Shown piece after piece: positions 6,312 to 13,481 of a DNA stretch of 14,335 nt. The notes beneath the pieces are model-generated. The model saw nothing but the letters and a program-made list of their open reading frames with translations. It had not been told where the DNA came from and did no database searches. Source of the stretch: Acidobacteriota bacterium (GTDB lineage Bacteria > Acidobacteriota > Vicinamibacteria > Vicinamibacterales > CAVVIG01); assembly GCA_003222455.1 (NCBI GenBank), contig QHWF01000126.1:1-14335 (forward strand), in the 5' to 3' direction. A program made the translations under genes and the position numbers. Every line of letters starts with the position of its first letter. The first letter of the stretch is position 1.

Positions 6312-7943
6312 TTACTTCACGCCGCCGCCCACCACCGCGCGGATCATGCCGTCGGTCTTGGTGAAGATGTACAGCTCGCCGGCATCGTCCATCGCCACGT
6401 GCGCGTCGGCGCGCCCTTCGCCCGACACGAGACTTCGGCCGGGCAGGTCGGGATCCTTTCCGCCGCGGAAATGATACGCGGCTTCAGCGATGGGAAACAT
6501 CGAGTCGTACACCTTCTTCCCGGCATCGGGCACGTCATTCGGATCGTCCCAGGCGATCTTCATGGCGTGCATCTCCGCCAATGTCCGCGGATCCCCATCG
6601 TCGGCCGCGAGCATCGAGTTGTAGTCGGCGTACCAGATGCGGCCGGTCGAGATGTCACTGAAGACGTATTTGCCCCGGAGAGCGGGGATGGCCTTGCCAA
6701 AGTAATAGAAGCCGCTGCCGATGGCGTCGCCGCCACCGGGGACATGGCCGTACTGAATCACGGGATACGTCGGTACGACCGTGCCGTCCGTCACCGTATC
6801 GGAAACCTGAACTGGAATCCGATCCACGTCCGGCAGTTTTGCGATCTGATTGTTGGCCTGAAGCACTTCGTTCCCCTCACGCAGCGAGTAGCCGTAGTTC
6901 GCTCCTTTGTGAACGATGTTGACGGTTTCCCACGTGTGCAGGCCGATGGAGTTCGCGATGAGACGGGTGTTGCGCGGGTTCGCCGGATCGATCGCCCACG
7001 TCAACCGGTGCGGATTGCGGAGTCCGACCGCCCAGATCTCCTTTCGTGCGCCGGCGATCGAGACGAACGGGTTGTCGTTCGGAATCCGATAACGGCCGTT
7101 CTCGCTGACGGTGCCCGCCGACTGGCGCTCGGCCGGATCCGGAACGATCCGGAGAATCTTTCCGATGAGCGTGTCGAGTCGCTGAGGGTTGCTCCGGATG
7201 CTGGTTCTCGCTTCACCCGCGCCGCCATCGCCGCAGCCGATGTAAAGGACCCGCCAGTCGTCGTCGCCGCGGCGGGCGGTGGGATTGAAGCTCAACGCGC
7301 CGAGCGGGTGAATCCGCGTGTTCAGCTGCACGCGCAACAGTTCGCGCGCCGTACCTTCGAACGTCGCGTTTGACGTATTCGTATCAGCCCATTCGATCAG
7401 CACGCCTTCGCGTTGAATCGGTCCCGGGGTCGAAACGGGCGCGGTTGTTTGGTACCCACGCACGTCCAGTCCCGGGTAGCTCGCGTTGTCCGGCAGAGTG
7501 GAGCCTTCGATCGCCGGATCTTCGATATGGACCGTATAGAACCTGCCGTTGGTCCGGTAAGCCGGATCGAAGTGGAGACTGACCAGTCCGCCCGCGTAAC
7601 CGGTGTCGAACGACAACTTGTGAAAGATTCCCGGCCGGCCGGCGCGGCCGTTGAAGTCGAGATAGGTCGTGAGTTTTCTCGTGGCTTTGTCGAGGATGTA
7701 GAGCGGCCCGTTGAGATCGTTGGCGAAGAATCGATTCGCTCCGCCGGGCTCCTCACGCAGCGAATTGACGCGTGCGAGCATGCCGTCGGTCTGGCCCTTC
7801 CCGTCCACGAGACCGGTGATCGGCAAGACGGCGTAGTCTTTGAGTTCCAGGGTGATCGGCATCGAGGTCACGGCCGGGAGCGCCGGCAGCGCGACCGCGA
7901 AGCAGACGATTGTCAGGCAGATGCCATGGATACGGTTCGCCAC
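6312..7943 (-). CDS. Glucose/sorbosone dehydrogenase-family beta-propeller protein (PQQ-type), secreted
   Basis: The 543-residue product starts ANRIHGICLTIVCFAVALPALPAV, a signal peptide. The rest reads as a six-bladed propeller of the soluble PQQ-dependent sugar dehydrogenase family: GGLVSLHFDP (blade 1-2), a loop with YIGCGDGG, DTLIGKILRIVPDP, then IWAVGLRNPHRLTWAIDP and GANYGYSLREGNEV. Such enzymes oxidise aldose sugars or related alcohols in the periplasm using PQQ. Whether this member binds PQQ cannot be checked by eye, and no PQQ synthesis genes are nearby. The frame is open further upstream to a TTG at 7985, but that stretch is encoded by ACAAAGG repeats. GTG 7943 fits the signal peptide and has GATAAT 6 nt upstream with no Shine-Dalgarno. 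It is convergent with the aminotransferase. Confidence 0.85.
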   Translation of the reverse strand: MANRIHGICLTIVCFAVALPALPAVTSMPITLELKDYAVLPITGLVDGKGQTDGMLARVNSLREEPGGANRFFANDLNGPLYILDKATRKLTTYLDFNGRAGRPGIFHKLSFDTGYAGGLVSLHFDPAYRTNGRFYTVHIEDPAIEGSTLPDNASYPGLDVRGYQTTAPVSTPGPIQREGVLIEWADTNTSNATFEGTARELLRVQLNTRIHPLGALSFNPTARRGDDDWRVLYIGCGDGGAGEARTSIRSNPQRLDTLIGKILRIVPDPAERQSAGTVSENGRYRIPNDNPFVSIAGARKEIWAVGLRNPHRLTWAIDPANPRNTRLIANSIGLHTWETVNIVHKGANYGYSLREGNEVLQANNQIAKLPDVDRIPVQVSDTVTDGTVVPTYPVIQYGHVPGGGDAIGSGFYYFGKAIPALRGKYVFSDISTGRIWYADYNSMLAADDGDPRTLAEMHAMKIAWDDPNDVPDAGKKVYDSMFPIAEAAYHFRGGKDPDLPGRSLVSGEGRADAHVAMDDAGELYIFTKTDGMIRAVVGGGVK

Positions 7944-7949
7944 CGTGAC

Positions 7950-7955
7950 ATTATC
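7950..7955 (-). promoter_or_regulatory. Candidate -10 of the dehydrogenase gene, leaderless spacing
   Basis: On the minus strand GATAAT (5 of 6 to TATAAT) ends 6 nt before the GTG at 7943. No good -35 is seen; the region where it should lie is the ACAAAGG repeat. Confidence 0.35.
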
Positions 7956-7961
7956 GGATAA

Positions 7962-8002
7962 AACAAAAGGACACAAAGGAGACAAAGGAACACAAAGGAA
8001 AA
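7962..8002. repeat. Direct repeats of ACAAAGG at 9-10-nt spacing
   Basis: Four units (ACAAAAGG, ACAAAGG, ACAAAGG, ACAAAGG), spaced 9-10 nt, lie just upstream of the dehydrogenase start. No inverted partner is found. The unit resembles the GCAAAGG units of 300-365 and 10117-10181. Confidence 0.65.
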
Positions 8003-8034
8003 TGCACGAATCTGGCTGTTTTTTGCCGGCGAAG

Positions 8035-8083
8035 CCGGCCTACTGGGAGCGTGTTCTTGTTCTCAGACACGCTCCTAGGCCGG
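8035..8083. repeat. Compound hairpin with GGAGCGTGT stem
   Basis: CCGGCCTA-CTG-GGAGCGTGT (8035-8054) pairs with ACACGCTCC-TAGGCCGG (8067-8083): 17 base pairs with a 3-nt bulge and a 12-nt loop. A smaller GCCGGC-GAA-GCCGGC hairpin overlaps its left edge (8025-8039). The 17-nt TTCTCAGACACGCTCCT at 8060-8076 recurs inverted at 10077-10093. The 257 bp from the dehydrogenase start to the next small frame hold these repeats; I see no gene there. Confidence 0.8.
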
Positions 8084-8200
8084 ACGAACAATTCTGTCAG
8101 CGGATTACGGTATTCGACAGACGCGGAACGTCGACGAGAGTTCCTTCGCCTCCACCGTGGTTGCTGAGGCGTCGAATGTCGCTTTTGTTCGGAAGTTTCT

Positions 8201-8314
8201 TCAGGGACGCCGACGAGCCAGGCGACTCATGACGAGGCCCAGCACCGCGCGTGCGGCTCCGATAGGGGCGACGAGGCTGACTGTCAACACGGCGAACGCG
8301 GCGAGGTGGCTCAC
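8201..8314 (-). CDS. Possible small membrane protein (37 residues)
   Basis: A GTG at 8314 with AGGAG (8326-8322) 7 nt upstream opens a frame of 37 residues beginning MSHLAAFAVLTVSLVAPIGA. It has one hydrophobic stretch (about residues 4-29) and a basic tail ending SRLARRRP. That makes a single membrane span with a positive C-terminal end likely if it is made. The ribosome site is the best-placed on this strand after that of the P1 peptidase. It lies 76 bp downstream of the polytopic membrane protein gene on the same strand and could share its transcript. I do not recognise a family. Chance cannot be excluded for a frame this short in GC-rich DNA. Confidence 0.4.
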   Translation of the reverse strand: MSHLAAFAVLTVSLVAPIGAARAVLGLVMSRLARRRP

Positions 8315-8390
8315 GGCTGCTCTCCTGACCACCATATCGGCCCGCGCCGGGAAATGCTTAGGCCTGATCCCGCGGCGGCCCGAAAGAGCT

Positions 8391-10067
8391 TCATGAGCAC
8401 GGTGGACGCCGGGTCTCGCGCGACAGCCGGCTCGTGTCTGAGTGACAGCCTTCGCCAGATTTTCTCTTCAATTCAAAGACCTGGGCCACTCCCGCCCAAT
8501 CCCGATATCTTCCTGCCGGCGCAATGTCCTCACGTCGCCCGAGACGCAGCAGCAAGGCGGCGTGTTCCTTTGGCTTGTAGAACATCTCGTGGACGACGAT
8601 GTAACGCACGTTGAGGCGCTGGAGACGCTCGATCGACCGGTCGTCGGGGAACGTGCGCAGCCGCGTCAGGGTTTCGGCGTAGTCCGGCGGCGAGAATCCG
8701 CTGTAGCCGTTCACGAGTCGATGCCAGTGCTGCGTGGACCAGTACATGTACACCGGCGCGAGATCCGATTCCGCGATCGGCAATTCGATGACAACGGCTT
8801 GATCGAGGATCCTCAGGAAGCGGTACACGTCGGGTGTTTGACGGGGGAGTTCGTCGAGGCGCATCGGCGCGGAGCCACATTCAACGCCGATGGCCACGAG
8901 CACTGCAATCAGCAGTCCGTTTCGCAGTCGCGACCGGGAGAACCGCTGCGCCAGATAGTCAAATCCGAATCCCGCCAGTACGGCAAGCGCGCAGCCGGTA
9001 AGGATTCCGAATCGGGCAGGCGCGCGGAATCCCTGCATGGGCCAGACGTGCGCGTACAGAAGGCGGTAAACCGGGTTGTTGAAGCCGAGCGAGAACGCCG
9101 CCGCGACGGCCATGACGACGAGGTACGTCACCACGATCGCGCGGCGCCTTGTCAGCCCCGCAGCGAGTATCGCGAGGGCGATGGCCGCGATTCCCGGAAA
9201 CAGACGCAGCTCGTCGCCCTCGAAGCGGAACGCGGTCCAGCCCCACAGCCAGTTTTCCTGGGGTGCCGTGATGTAACTAGCCAGCGTTGCGCTGAATTTC
9301 GTCACCTCGGCCTGATCTCGGACGCCCAGCACAGCGGTGTTCGCCACGTACGGCATTGTGTACGCGGCGCCAGCTGCAAACGCAATGGCAGCGCCGAGGC
9401 AGAGCGGGACAAAAGCCCGCTTGAACTGGCGCGGATCGGCGATTGCCAGCAGGATGGTCAAGACCGCCACGATGATGCCGAGGAACGCGCCATAGTACAG
9501 CGAGGAGATCGCCTGCAGCACCAGCAGCGCGCCCGTCGCGACGCCATAGCGGATCGAGCCGGTCTCGAACACGCGATGAACCGCCCACAGCGCCAGCGGC
9601 ATCCACATCGTCCACTGCAGCTCGAGGTGCATGAAGTGCAGGATCCGGTAGGGCAGCAGGGTGAAAATCGCGGCCGCCACCAGCGCAGCGTCGGCATTCC
9701 CGGTGAGGTGCTGCGCGAGCACGAACATGCCGACGCCCGACAGCACGATCCCGCTGAGGAGCAGCACGTTGTAGATGAAAACAGGATTCATGCGTGCCCA
9801 CAGCCAGGGCGCCGCCAGCAGTCCCTGGAGGAGCGTGGCGTCCGAATAGGCGAGCGTCCGGACGTGCGGCGTGAAAATGTTCCCGTCGATCAGCTGCTGC
9901 GGATGGCCTGGCAGGACGTGCGCAATCCAGGAGAGGCGCCAGATGCTGAGCAGCGGATCGCTATGTGCGGCCACTCTGGAGCCGAGGTACAGGGCCTGCG
10001 GCCACGTCAGGATGACCGTCAACGCAACCAGGAAAGCCGACGCACCGAGCAGAGGATGTCGCGTCAC
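8391..10067 (-). CDS. Polytopic membrane protein, GT-C glycosyltransferase-like
   Basis: The 558-residue product has about ten or eleven hydrophobic helices (first at residues 9-29, last near 395-410), followed by a soluble C-terminal region of about 150 residues with LNVRYIVVHEMFY. The first outer loop carries HSDPLLSIWRLSW with Asp37 and then NIFTPHVRTLAYSD. An acidic residue in the first extracytoplasmic loop and this layout are typical of lipid-linked-sugar GT-C transferases and YfhO-like membrane proteins, but the family is not certain and no sugar donor can be named. Start GTG 10067 has only a weak GGAT upstream. It follows the mannosyltransferase by 150 bp on the same strand, with hairpins between. 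The shared strand and membrane topology suggest a role in surface glycan or glycoprotein assembly; that is inference. Confidence 0.75.
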   Translation of the reverse strand: MTRHPLLGASAFLVALTVILTWPQALYLGSRVAAHSDPLLSIWRLSWIAHVLPGHPQQLIDGNIFTPHVRTLAYSDATLLQGLLAAPWLWARMNPVFIYNVLLLSGIVLSGVGMFVLAQHLTGNADAALVAAAIFTLLPYRILHFMHLELQWTMWMPLALWAVHRVFETGSIRYGVATGALLVLQAISSLYYGAFLGIIVAVLTILLAIADPRQFKRAFVPLCLGAAIAFAAGAAYTMPYVANTAVLGVRDQAEVTKFSATLASYITAPQENWLWGWTAFRFEGDELRLFPGIAAIALAILAAGLTRRRAIVVTYLVVMAVAAAFSLGFNNPVYRLLYAHVWPMQGFRAPARFGILTGCALAVLAGFGFDYLAQRFSRSRLRNGLLIAVLVAIGVECGSAPMRLDELPRQTPDVYRFLRILDQAVVIELPIAESDLAPVYMYWSTQHWHRLVNGYSGFSPPDYAETLTRLRTFPDDRSIERLQRLNVRYIVVHEMFYKPKEHAALLLRLGRREDIAPAGRYRDWAGVAQVFELKRKSGEGCHSDTSRLSRETRRPPCS

Positions 10068-10076
10068 GCGAGATCC

Positions 10077-10109
10077 AGGAGCGTGTCTGAGAAACGAAGA
10101 GACACTCCA
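10077..10109. repeat. GGAGCGTGT hairpin, inverted copy of the 8035-8083 element
   Basis: AGGAGCGTGTCTGAGAA (10077-10093) is the exact reverse complement of 8060-8076. Locally GGAG-CG-TGTCT pairs with AGACACTCC (10101-10109) with a 2-nt bulge. It sits immediately upstream of the membrane protein start, in the mRNA leader on the minus strand. Confidence 0.75.
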
Positions 10110-10116
10110 AGTTGGG

Positions 10117-10181
10117 ACGCAAAGGCCGCAAAGTTCGCAAAGAAAGACATCATTTCTTTGCGGCCTTCACGGCCTTCGCGT
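10117..10181. repeat. Intergenic hairpin of 9-nt GCAAAGGnn units
   Basis: Left arm 10117-10145 (ACGCAAAGGCCGCAAAG...) and right arm 10153-10181 are 29 nt each and match inverted at about 24 positions around a 7-nt loop. The 9-nt unit GCAAAGGCC is shared with the hairpin at 300-365. It lies between the mannosyltransferase stop and the membrane protein start. Confidence 0.8.
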
Positions 10182-10217
10182 TCTTTCGTGGCCGGATGGG
10201 TTGCTGCAGAGACACTG

Positions 10218-11672
10218 TTAGAACATCGGACGCCAGGTGTAAAACAACGCGGCATTGCAGGCCTGGAATGCGGCGAAACTGGCAATCCAGCCAGCGCGGT
10301 GTGCCGCCGGCACCACCTCCGCCAGCCAGACGAACGCGGGAAACAGCACCGACGAGAAGCGGCCGGCCGACAGGAACCCGCCCACCGAGAGCGCCGGCAG
10401 CACATTGATCAGAATGAACAGGGCGTAAGCAAGCCCCATGCGCCGCGCCACAGGCCAGACGGCGGCGAGGGCGAACGCGGCGCCAATTGCATTGACGGCA
10501 TCGTAGGCGGCGGTGCCGCTCAGTCCGGAGGCGGTGAGAACCGAAAACTCGTTCGCGACCAGCGATCCCAGTCCTTCATACGTCCGTCCCCATGCCGCGT
10601 GGCCGGTCGCCCAGGCCGTCGCGTCGCCGGTCATACGCCAGATGAACACGGCATGGATCAGCAATCCGACAGGAGGCATGACCGCTGCTGCGAGCGCCTT
10701 CGCAAACGCTCGCTCACCAATGGCAATGGAAGGATTCCATGCCTCCGCGGCCGCGCCCGGCCGGGCGACGAGGCGCGCCGGCAACCAGCGTGAAACGGTT
10801 AGAACGAGCAGCGGGATCGAGAGAAGTGCGCCATTCAGCCGCGTCAAGCCAACGAGACCGCCCCAGCATGCGGCGCGCCCGAACTGCCGATTGGTGAAGT
10901 GATAAAACGCTCCGATCACACCGAACAGAAACAGCGACTCAGTATAGATCCCGCCGAAGAATAAGGCGAACGGATACGTCGCCAGCAGCCACAGCGCACA
11001 ACGTGCCGTGTCGCGACCGAGCGCGTCTCGCGTGAACGCATAGAGATAGATGAGCGAGCCCCAGAACGCGGCGAGCGAAATCACTGTGCCGGCCATCACA
11101 TAGGCGAACACTCGCCCGCCGAGCAATCGGCCGCCTGCACGGACGAGCATGGGGTACGCGGGGAAGAACACCACATTCTGCTGAATGTCGTGCTCACCCG
11201 GTGTGAACCGATAGCCGCCGGTGGCGATGTCCAGATACCAGCCGGCGTCCCAGCGGACGTTGAGGTTCAACAGTTCGTTGTCGAAATGACGCAGCGGCGG
11301 ACGCTCGTTCGCGTACCCGAACATGAACACGGCGAGATATCCGACCAAGAAGATGATCGGTCGTGTGCCGGCGACGGTCGTCGTCGCGTCGCGGACGGCA
11401 GACGTGCGCAACCAGTCCGCGAGGCGCCGCGGGCCTTCACGCAACAGTGGTTGCTGTGGCGCCGCGGCGTGCCGGCCGATGCCTGTCAGGAGCGACCAGA
11501 GGAGCAGCGGATACGGCGTGGTCATGCCAATCCAGATCCCACCCAGGCGGAGCCGGAACCCTCCAGAGACAGACACCACTATCGCCGTTGCAGCAAACAG
11601 GACGCAGACGACATCCAGCACGCGCGCCCATCGGGGCAGTGGCGCCGATTGCGACGGTGACGTGAGCGCCAT
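10218..11672 (-). CDS. PIG-V-like mannosyltransferase (GT-C membrane glycosyltransferase)
   Basis: The 484-residue membrane protein carries the bacterial PIG-V-type signature: NVRWDAGWYLDIATGGY (Trp141-Asp142 in the first outer loop), NVVFFPAYP, then YPFALFFGGIYTESLFL and GLTRLNG. In eukaryotes PIG-V adds a mannose to the GPI anchor from dolichol-phosphate-mannose; bacterial relatives are taken to use polyprenyl-phosphate sugars outside the inner membrane. About ten hydrophobic helices are visible. ATG 11672 is chosen because the hydrophobic first helix follows soon after. ATG 11714, overlapping the end of the AAA-SPOR gene, is an in-frame alternative, and the frame's further extension to 12188 only antisense-mirrors or overlaps that gene. 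AAGGAT lies about 14 nt upstream. With 28 bp between the genes it is almost certainly co-transcribed with the AAA-SPOR gene. Confidence 0.85.
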   Translation of the reverse strand: MALTSPSQSAPLPRWARVLDVVCVLFAATAIVVSVSGGFRLRLGGIWIGMTTPYPLLLWSLLTGIGRHAAAPQQPLLREGPRRLADWLRTSAVRDATTTVAGTRPIIFLVGYLAVFMFGYANERPPLRHFDNELLNLNVRWDAGWYLDIATGGYRFTPGEHDIQQNVVFFPAYPMLVRAGGRLLGGRVFAYVMAGTVISLAAFWGSLIYLYAFTRDALGRDTARCALWLLATYPFALFFGGIYTESLFLFGVIGAFYHFTNRQFGRAACWGGLVGLTRLNGALLSIPLLVLTVSRWLPARLVARPGAAAEAWNPSIAIGERAFAKALAAAVMPPVGLLIHAVFIWRMTGDATAWATGHAAWGRTYEGLGSLVANEFSVLTASGLSGTAAYDAVNAIGAAFALAAVWPVARRMGLAYALFILINVLPALSVGGFLSAGRFSSVLFPAFVWLAEVVPAAHRAGWIASFAAFQACNAALFYTWRPMF

Positions 11673-11700
11673 GTTCGGGATCGGAAATCCTTCAGGGCTC

Positions 11701-13176
11701 TTATCGCCGCTCATCTGCCGCAACTGTGGACACTCGCGCATCGCCGAAGCCGTCGCGCGCCAGCGCCTGACGCGCGGCATCTGCTTCTTCGGGCGTGCCA
11801 AACGGTCCCACGACGACCTGATACCACGCTCCGCCGGCGATGCTGCGCGTTGAGGCCGGCAGGCCCTGCACCGTGATGGCGGCGGACACTTCGGCGGCGC
11901 GCCGCTCCGTTCTGAACGCGGCCACAGCGATTTCGAACGGTCCCGGCTTCTTGTCGGCGGCGGACGCCACCGCTTCAGGAGCTGGTGGTGCGGGGACCGA
12001 TCCGCCGGTAGTAGCGGTGCGATCGTTCGACAGCGCGGTCGCGCGTGCGTCGTTCGTCGCTGGCGCGGTCGCGCGCACGTCGTTCGTCGCCGGCCCGGTC
12101 GCCACCTCATTCCGAGGAGAATCGCTGATCGGACGGGGTGAGGGTCGCGACGACCACCAGTACATTCCCAGCGCCGCGACGAGCGCAAACGATGCAGCTG
12201 CTGCTGCGCCTCGAGTCAGCGCGGTTCGAGGGACGACCTTCGGAGCCGGCAGCTTCAGGCGGCGCGCCGCCTCGCGCACGGTGCCCGGATCGATCGCGTG
12301 CGTCTCGCGCTCGAAGGCGATCTCGAGCGAACGATCACAGATGGTGTTGACGATGCGCGGTATGCCTTTGGAGAAAGCGGCCACCGTGCGAATCGCCCGC
12401 GGAGTGAACTGTACGAGCGGCGCCTGATGCTCGGATTGATCCATGGGGCCGCCGCCACGCTCCTCGACGGCCGGCGCGCCGCGTGTCGCCACGAACAGCC
12501 GCCGGTCGATGTAATCCTGCACTTCGGTATCCGAGAGCGGCTGCAGTTCGCAACGCCGCGCGATTCGCTGATTCAACTGGCGCATCTCGGGCTGCTGCAG
12601 AAGATCGTCGAGGTTCGGCTGGCCGACGAGGACAATCTGGAGCAGTTTCGCCTGGTCCGTCTCGAAGTTCGACAGCAGACGGATTTCTTCGAGCACGCCC
12701 GGACTGAGATGCTGGGCCTCGTCGATCATGATCACGGCATGGGCGTTCAGCGGAATGAGCGACGAGAGAAACTGTTGGAGCGTGGCGACGAGCTCATGAC
12801 GCGTGACGTCTGAAAGGGGCTCGCGCCGCTTCTGTCCGGCCGCCGCGACGAGACCGAAATCGATCAACACCTGATAGAGCAGATCGCTGACGCTCAACCC
12901 GGGATCCAGGATCACCGACAGAAAAGTCCGTGCCTCGTTGAAGGTGTCGAGCAGCATCCGGCAGAGCATCGTCTTGCCGGCGCCGATCTCGCCCGTGAGG
13001 ACAATCAGCCCTTCGCGCCGGCGCAGGGCCGACGTCACCTGTTCGAGCACGCGTGTGTGCGATCGGCTGTGGTAAACGAATCGGAGATCGTGTGTGAGGC
13101 TGAACGGTGGCGCGGACAATCCATGGAACTGCTCCCACACCGTGACCGGCTGGGTTGGTGGCGGACTGTCGGGCAC
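11701..13176 (-). CDS. ExeA/DamX-like AAA ATPase with transmembrane segment and C-terminal SPOR domain
   Basis: From GTG 13176 the product has 491 residues. It starts WEQFHGLSAPPFSLTHDLRF, the usual opening of ExeA/GspA-type ATPases. Walker A is GEIGAGKT (62-69), Walker B is VIMIDEAQHL (148-157), and an arginine-rich sensor follows (NQRIARRCEL). A single membrane helix spans about 323-341. A low-complexity Ala/Thr/Asn linker with a 10-residue repeat follows, and a SPOR domain (about 413-488, ending YQVVVGPFGTPEEADAARQAL) should bind denuded peptidoglycan in the periplasm. The architecture matches ExeA (ATPase, helix, peptidoglycan binding) and DamX. It likely couples ATP use in the cytoplasm to an envelope machine. 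PEP-CTERM loci carry similar ATPases, but no exosortase is in view. ATG 13251 is a longer alternative start, but it begins inside a palindrome. Confidence 0.88.
   Translation of the reverse strand: MPDSPPPTQPVTVWEQFHGLSAPPFSLTHDLRFVYHSRSHTRVLEQVTSALRRREGLIVLTGEIGAGKTMLCRMLLDTFNEARTFLSVILDPGLSVSDLLYQVLIDFGLVAAAGQKRREPLSDVTRHELVATLQQFLSSLIPLNAHAVIMIDEAQHLSPGVLEEIRLLSNFETDQAKLLQIVLVGQPNLDDLLQQPEMRQLNQRIARRCELQPLSDTEVQDYIDRRLFVATRGAPAVEERGGGPMDQSEHQAPLVQFTPRAIRTVAAFSKGIPRIVNTICDRSLEIAFERETHAIDPGTVREAARRLKLPAPKVVPRTALTRGAAAAASFALVAALGMYWWSSRPSPRPISDSPRNEVATGPATNDVRATAPATNDARATALSNDRTATTGGSVPAPPAPEAVASAADKKPGPFEIAVAAFRTERRAAEVSAAITVQGLPASTRSIAGGAWYQVVVGPFGTPEEADAARQALARDGFGDARVSTVAADERR
12033..12103. 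repeat. 30-bp tandem repeat in the AAA-SPOR linker
   Basis: About 2.4 copies of a 30-bp unit starting GCGCGGTCGCGCG (12033, 12063, 12093) lie in frame. They encode a 10-residue repeat of the form PATNDxRATA in the periplasmic linker between membrane helix and SPOR domain. Copies differ at a few bases. Confidence 0.75.
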
Positions 13177-13182
13177 ACGCTT

Positions 13183-13210
13183 AGCGTACAGAAATCGCGG
13201 TCTGTCGCAA
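13183..13210 (-). promoter_or_regulatory. Candidate leaderless promoter of the AAA-SPOR operon
   Basis: On the minus strand TTGCGA (13210-13205), a 16-nt spacer and TACGCT (13188-13183) end 6 nt before the GTG at 13176. No Shine-Dalgarno is visible. This supports GTG 13176 over the longer start. Confidence 0.4.
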
Positions 13211-13245
13211 GTCCGGATGAAGTGCGAAGTAGAACCGTTGAGCCC

Positions 13246-13306
13246 AGACATCTTCTAAAGCCGATGTGCGTGCGATTGAGACAAGTTTCGGCTTTAGAAG
13301 CTGTCT
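13246..13306. repeat. 19-nt inverted repeat, TCTAAAGCCGA element
   Basis: AGACA-T-CTTCTAAAGCCGA (13246-13264) is inverted at 13288-13306 with one mismatch, around a 23-nt loop. It is the first of several palindromes in the 351-bp gap (13177-13527) between the AAA-SPOR gene and the sensor gene, which holds no gene that I can support. Confidence 0.8.
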
Positions 13307-13312
13307 TAGATT

Positions 13313-13331
13313 GCGGCCGCTCCGCGGCCGC
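13313..13331. repeat. GCGGCCGC double palindrome
   Basis: GCGGCCGC-TCC-GCGGCCGC: two copies of an 8-bp palindrome around a 3-nt centre, able to form an 8-bp all-GC hairpin. It lies between the palindromes at 13246-13306 and 13336-13401. Confidence 0.75.
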
Positions 13332-13335
13332 CTGG

Positions 13336-13401
13336 TAACGAAGACTCGCCGCACCCGCCGAGGCTTCGTTTGACTCGGCGGTTTGAGGCGAGGCTTCGTT
13401 A
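13336..13401. repeat. GGTTTGAGGCGAG repeat element, full inverted form
   Basis: The left arm (13336-13362, TAACGAAGACTCGCCGC...) and right arm (13374-13401) match inverted at about 24 of 28 positions around an 11-nt loop. The right arm contains GGTTTGAGGCGAGGCTTCGTT, nearly identical to 2995-3014. GAGGCTTCGTT also occurs twice directly, 30 bp apart. Confidence 0.75.
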
Positions 13402-13481
13402 CAAGCTGGTCCATATTCGAGCTCGCGGTTAAACCAACGATCCCGCGAAACAGACCGAGGCGATCCATGCAGCGCACGATA

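Noticed and set aside
7944..7985. Longer start (TTG 7985) for the dehydrogenase
   Set aside because: The added residues are encoded by the ACAAAGG repeat and would spoil the signal peptide.
7962..8002. CRISPR-like array of short regularly spaced units
   Set aside because: Units are 7-9 nt and abut one another without unique spacers of normal length; no cas genes are present.
8020..8040. Rho-independent terminator from TTTTTT next to the GCCGGC hairpin
   Set aside because: On the plus strand the T run comes before the hairpin, and on the minus strand it becomes an A run after it; neither order is a terminator.
8060..10093. A transposon bounded by the 17-nt inverted copies
   Set aside because: No transposase gene lies between the copies and no target-site duplication is visible outside them; two REP-type repeats explain the pattern more simply.
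8442..10793. Very long plus-strand open frame (783 codons) running antisense to both membrane protein genes and across the repeats between them
   Set aside because: Its product is rich in Arg, Gln, Glu and His with no domain or hydrophobic order, while the opposite strand encodes clear membrane proteins. Long mirror frames are expected in GC-rich genes.
11715..12188. N-terminal extension of the mannosyltransferase frame up to 12188
   Set aside because: It overlaps the end of the AAA-SPOR gene in another frame, is Arg/Pro-rich, and adds no recognisable segment; the hydrophobic first helix begins after Met at 11672.
11701..13176. Naming the AAA-SPOR gene as the PEP-CTERM/exosortase-associated ATPase
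   Set aside because: The ATPase half is similar in type, but no exosortase, PEP-CTERM motif or chain-length gene is visible, and the SPOR tail fits ExeA/DamX-type proteins equally well.
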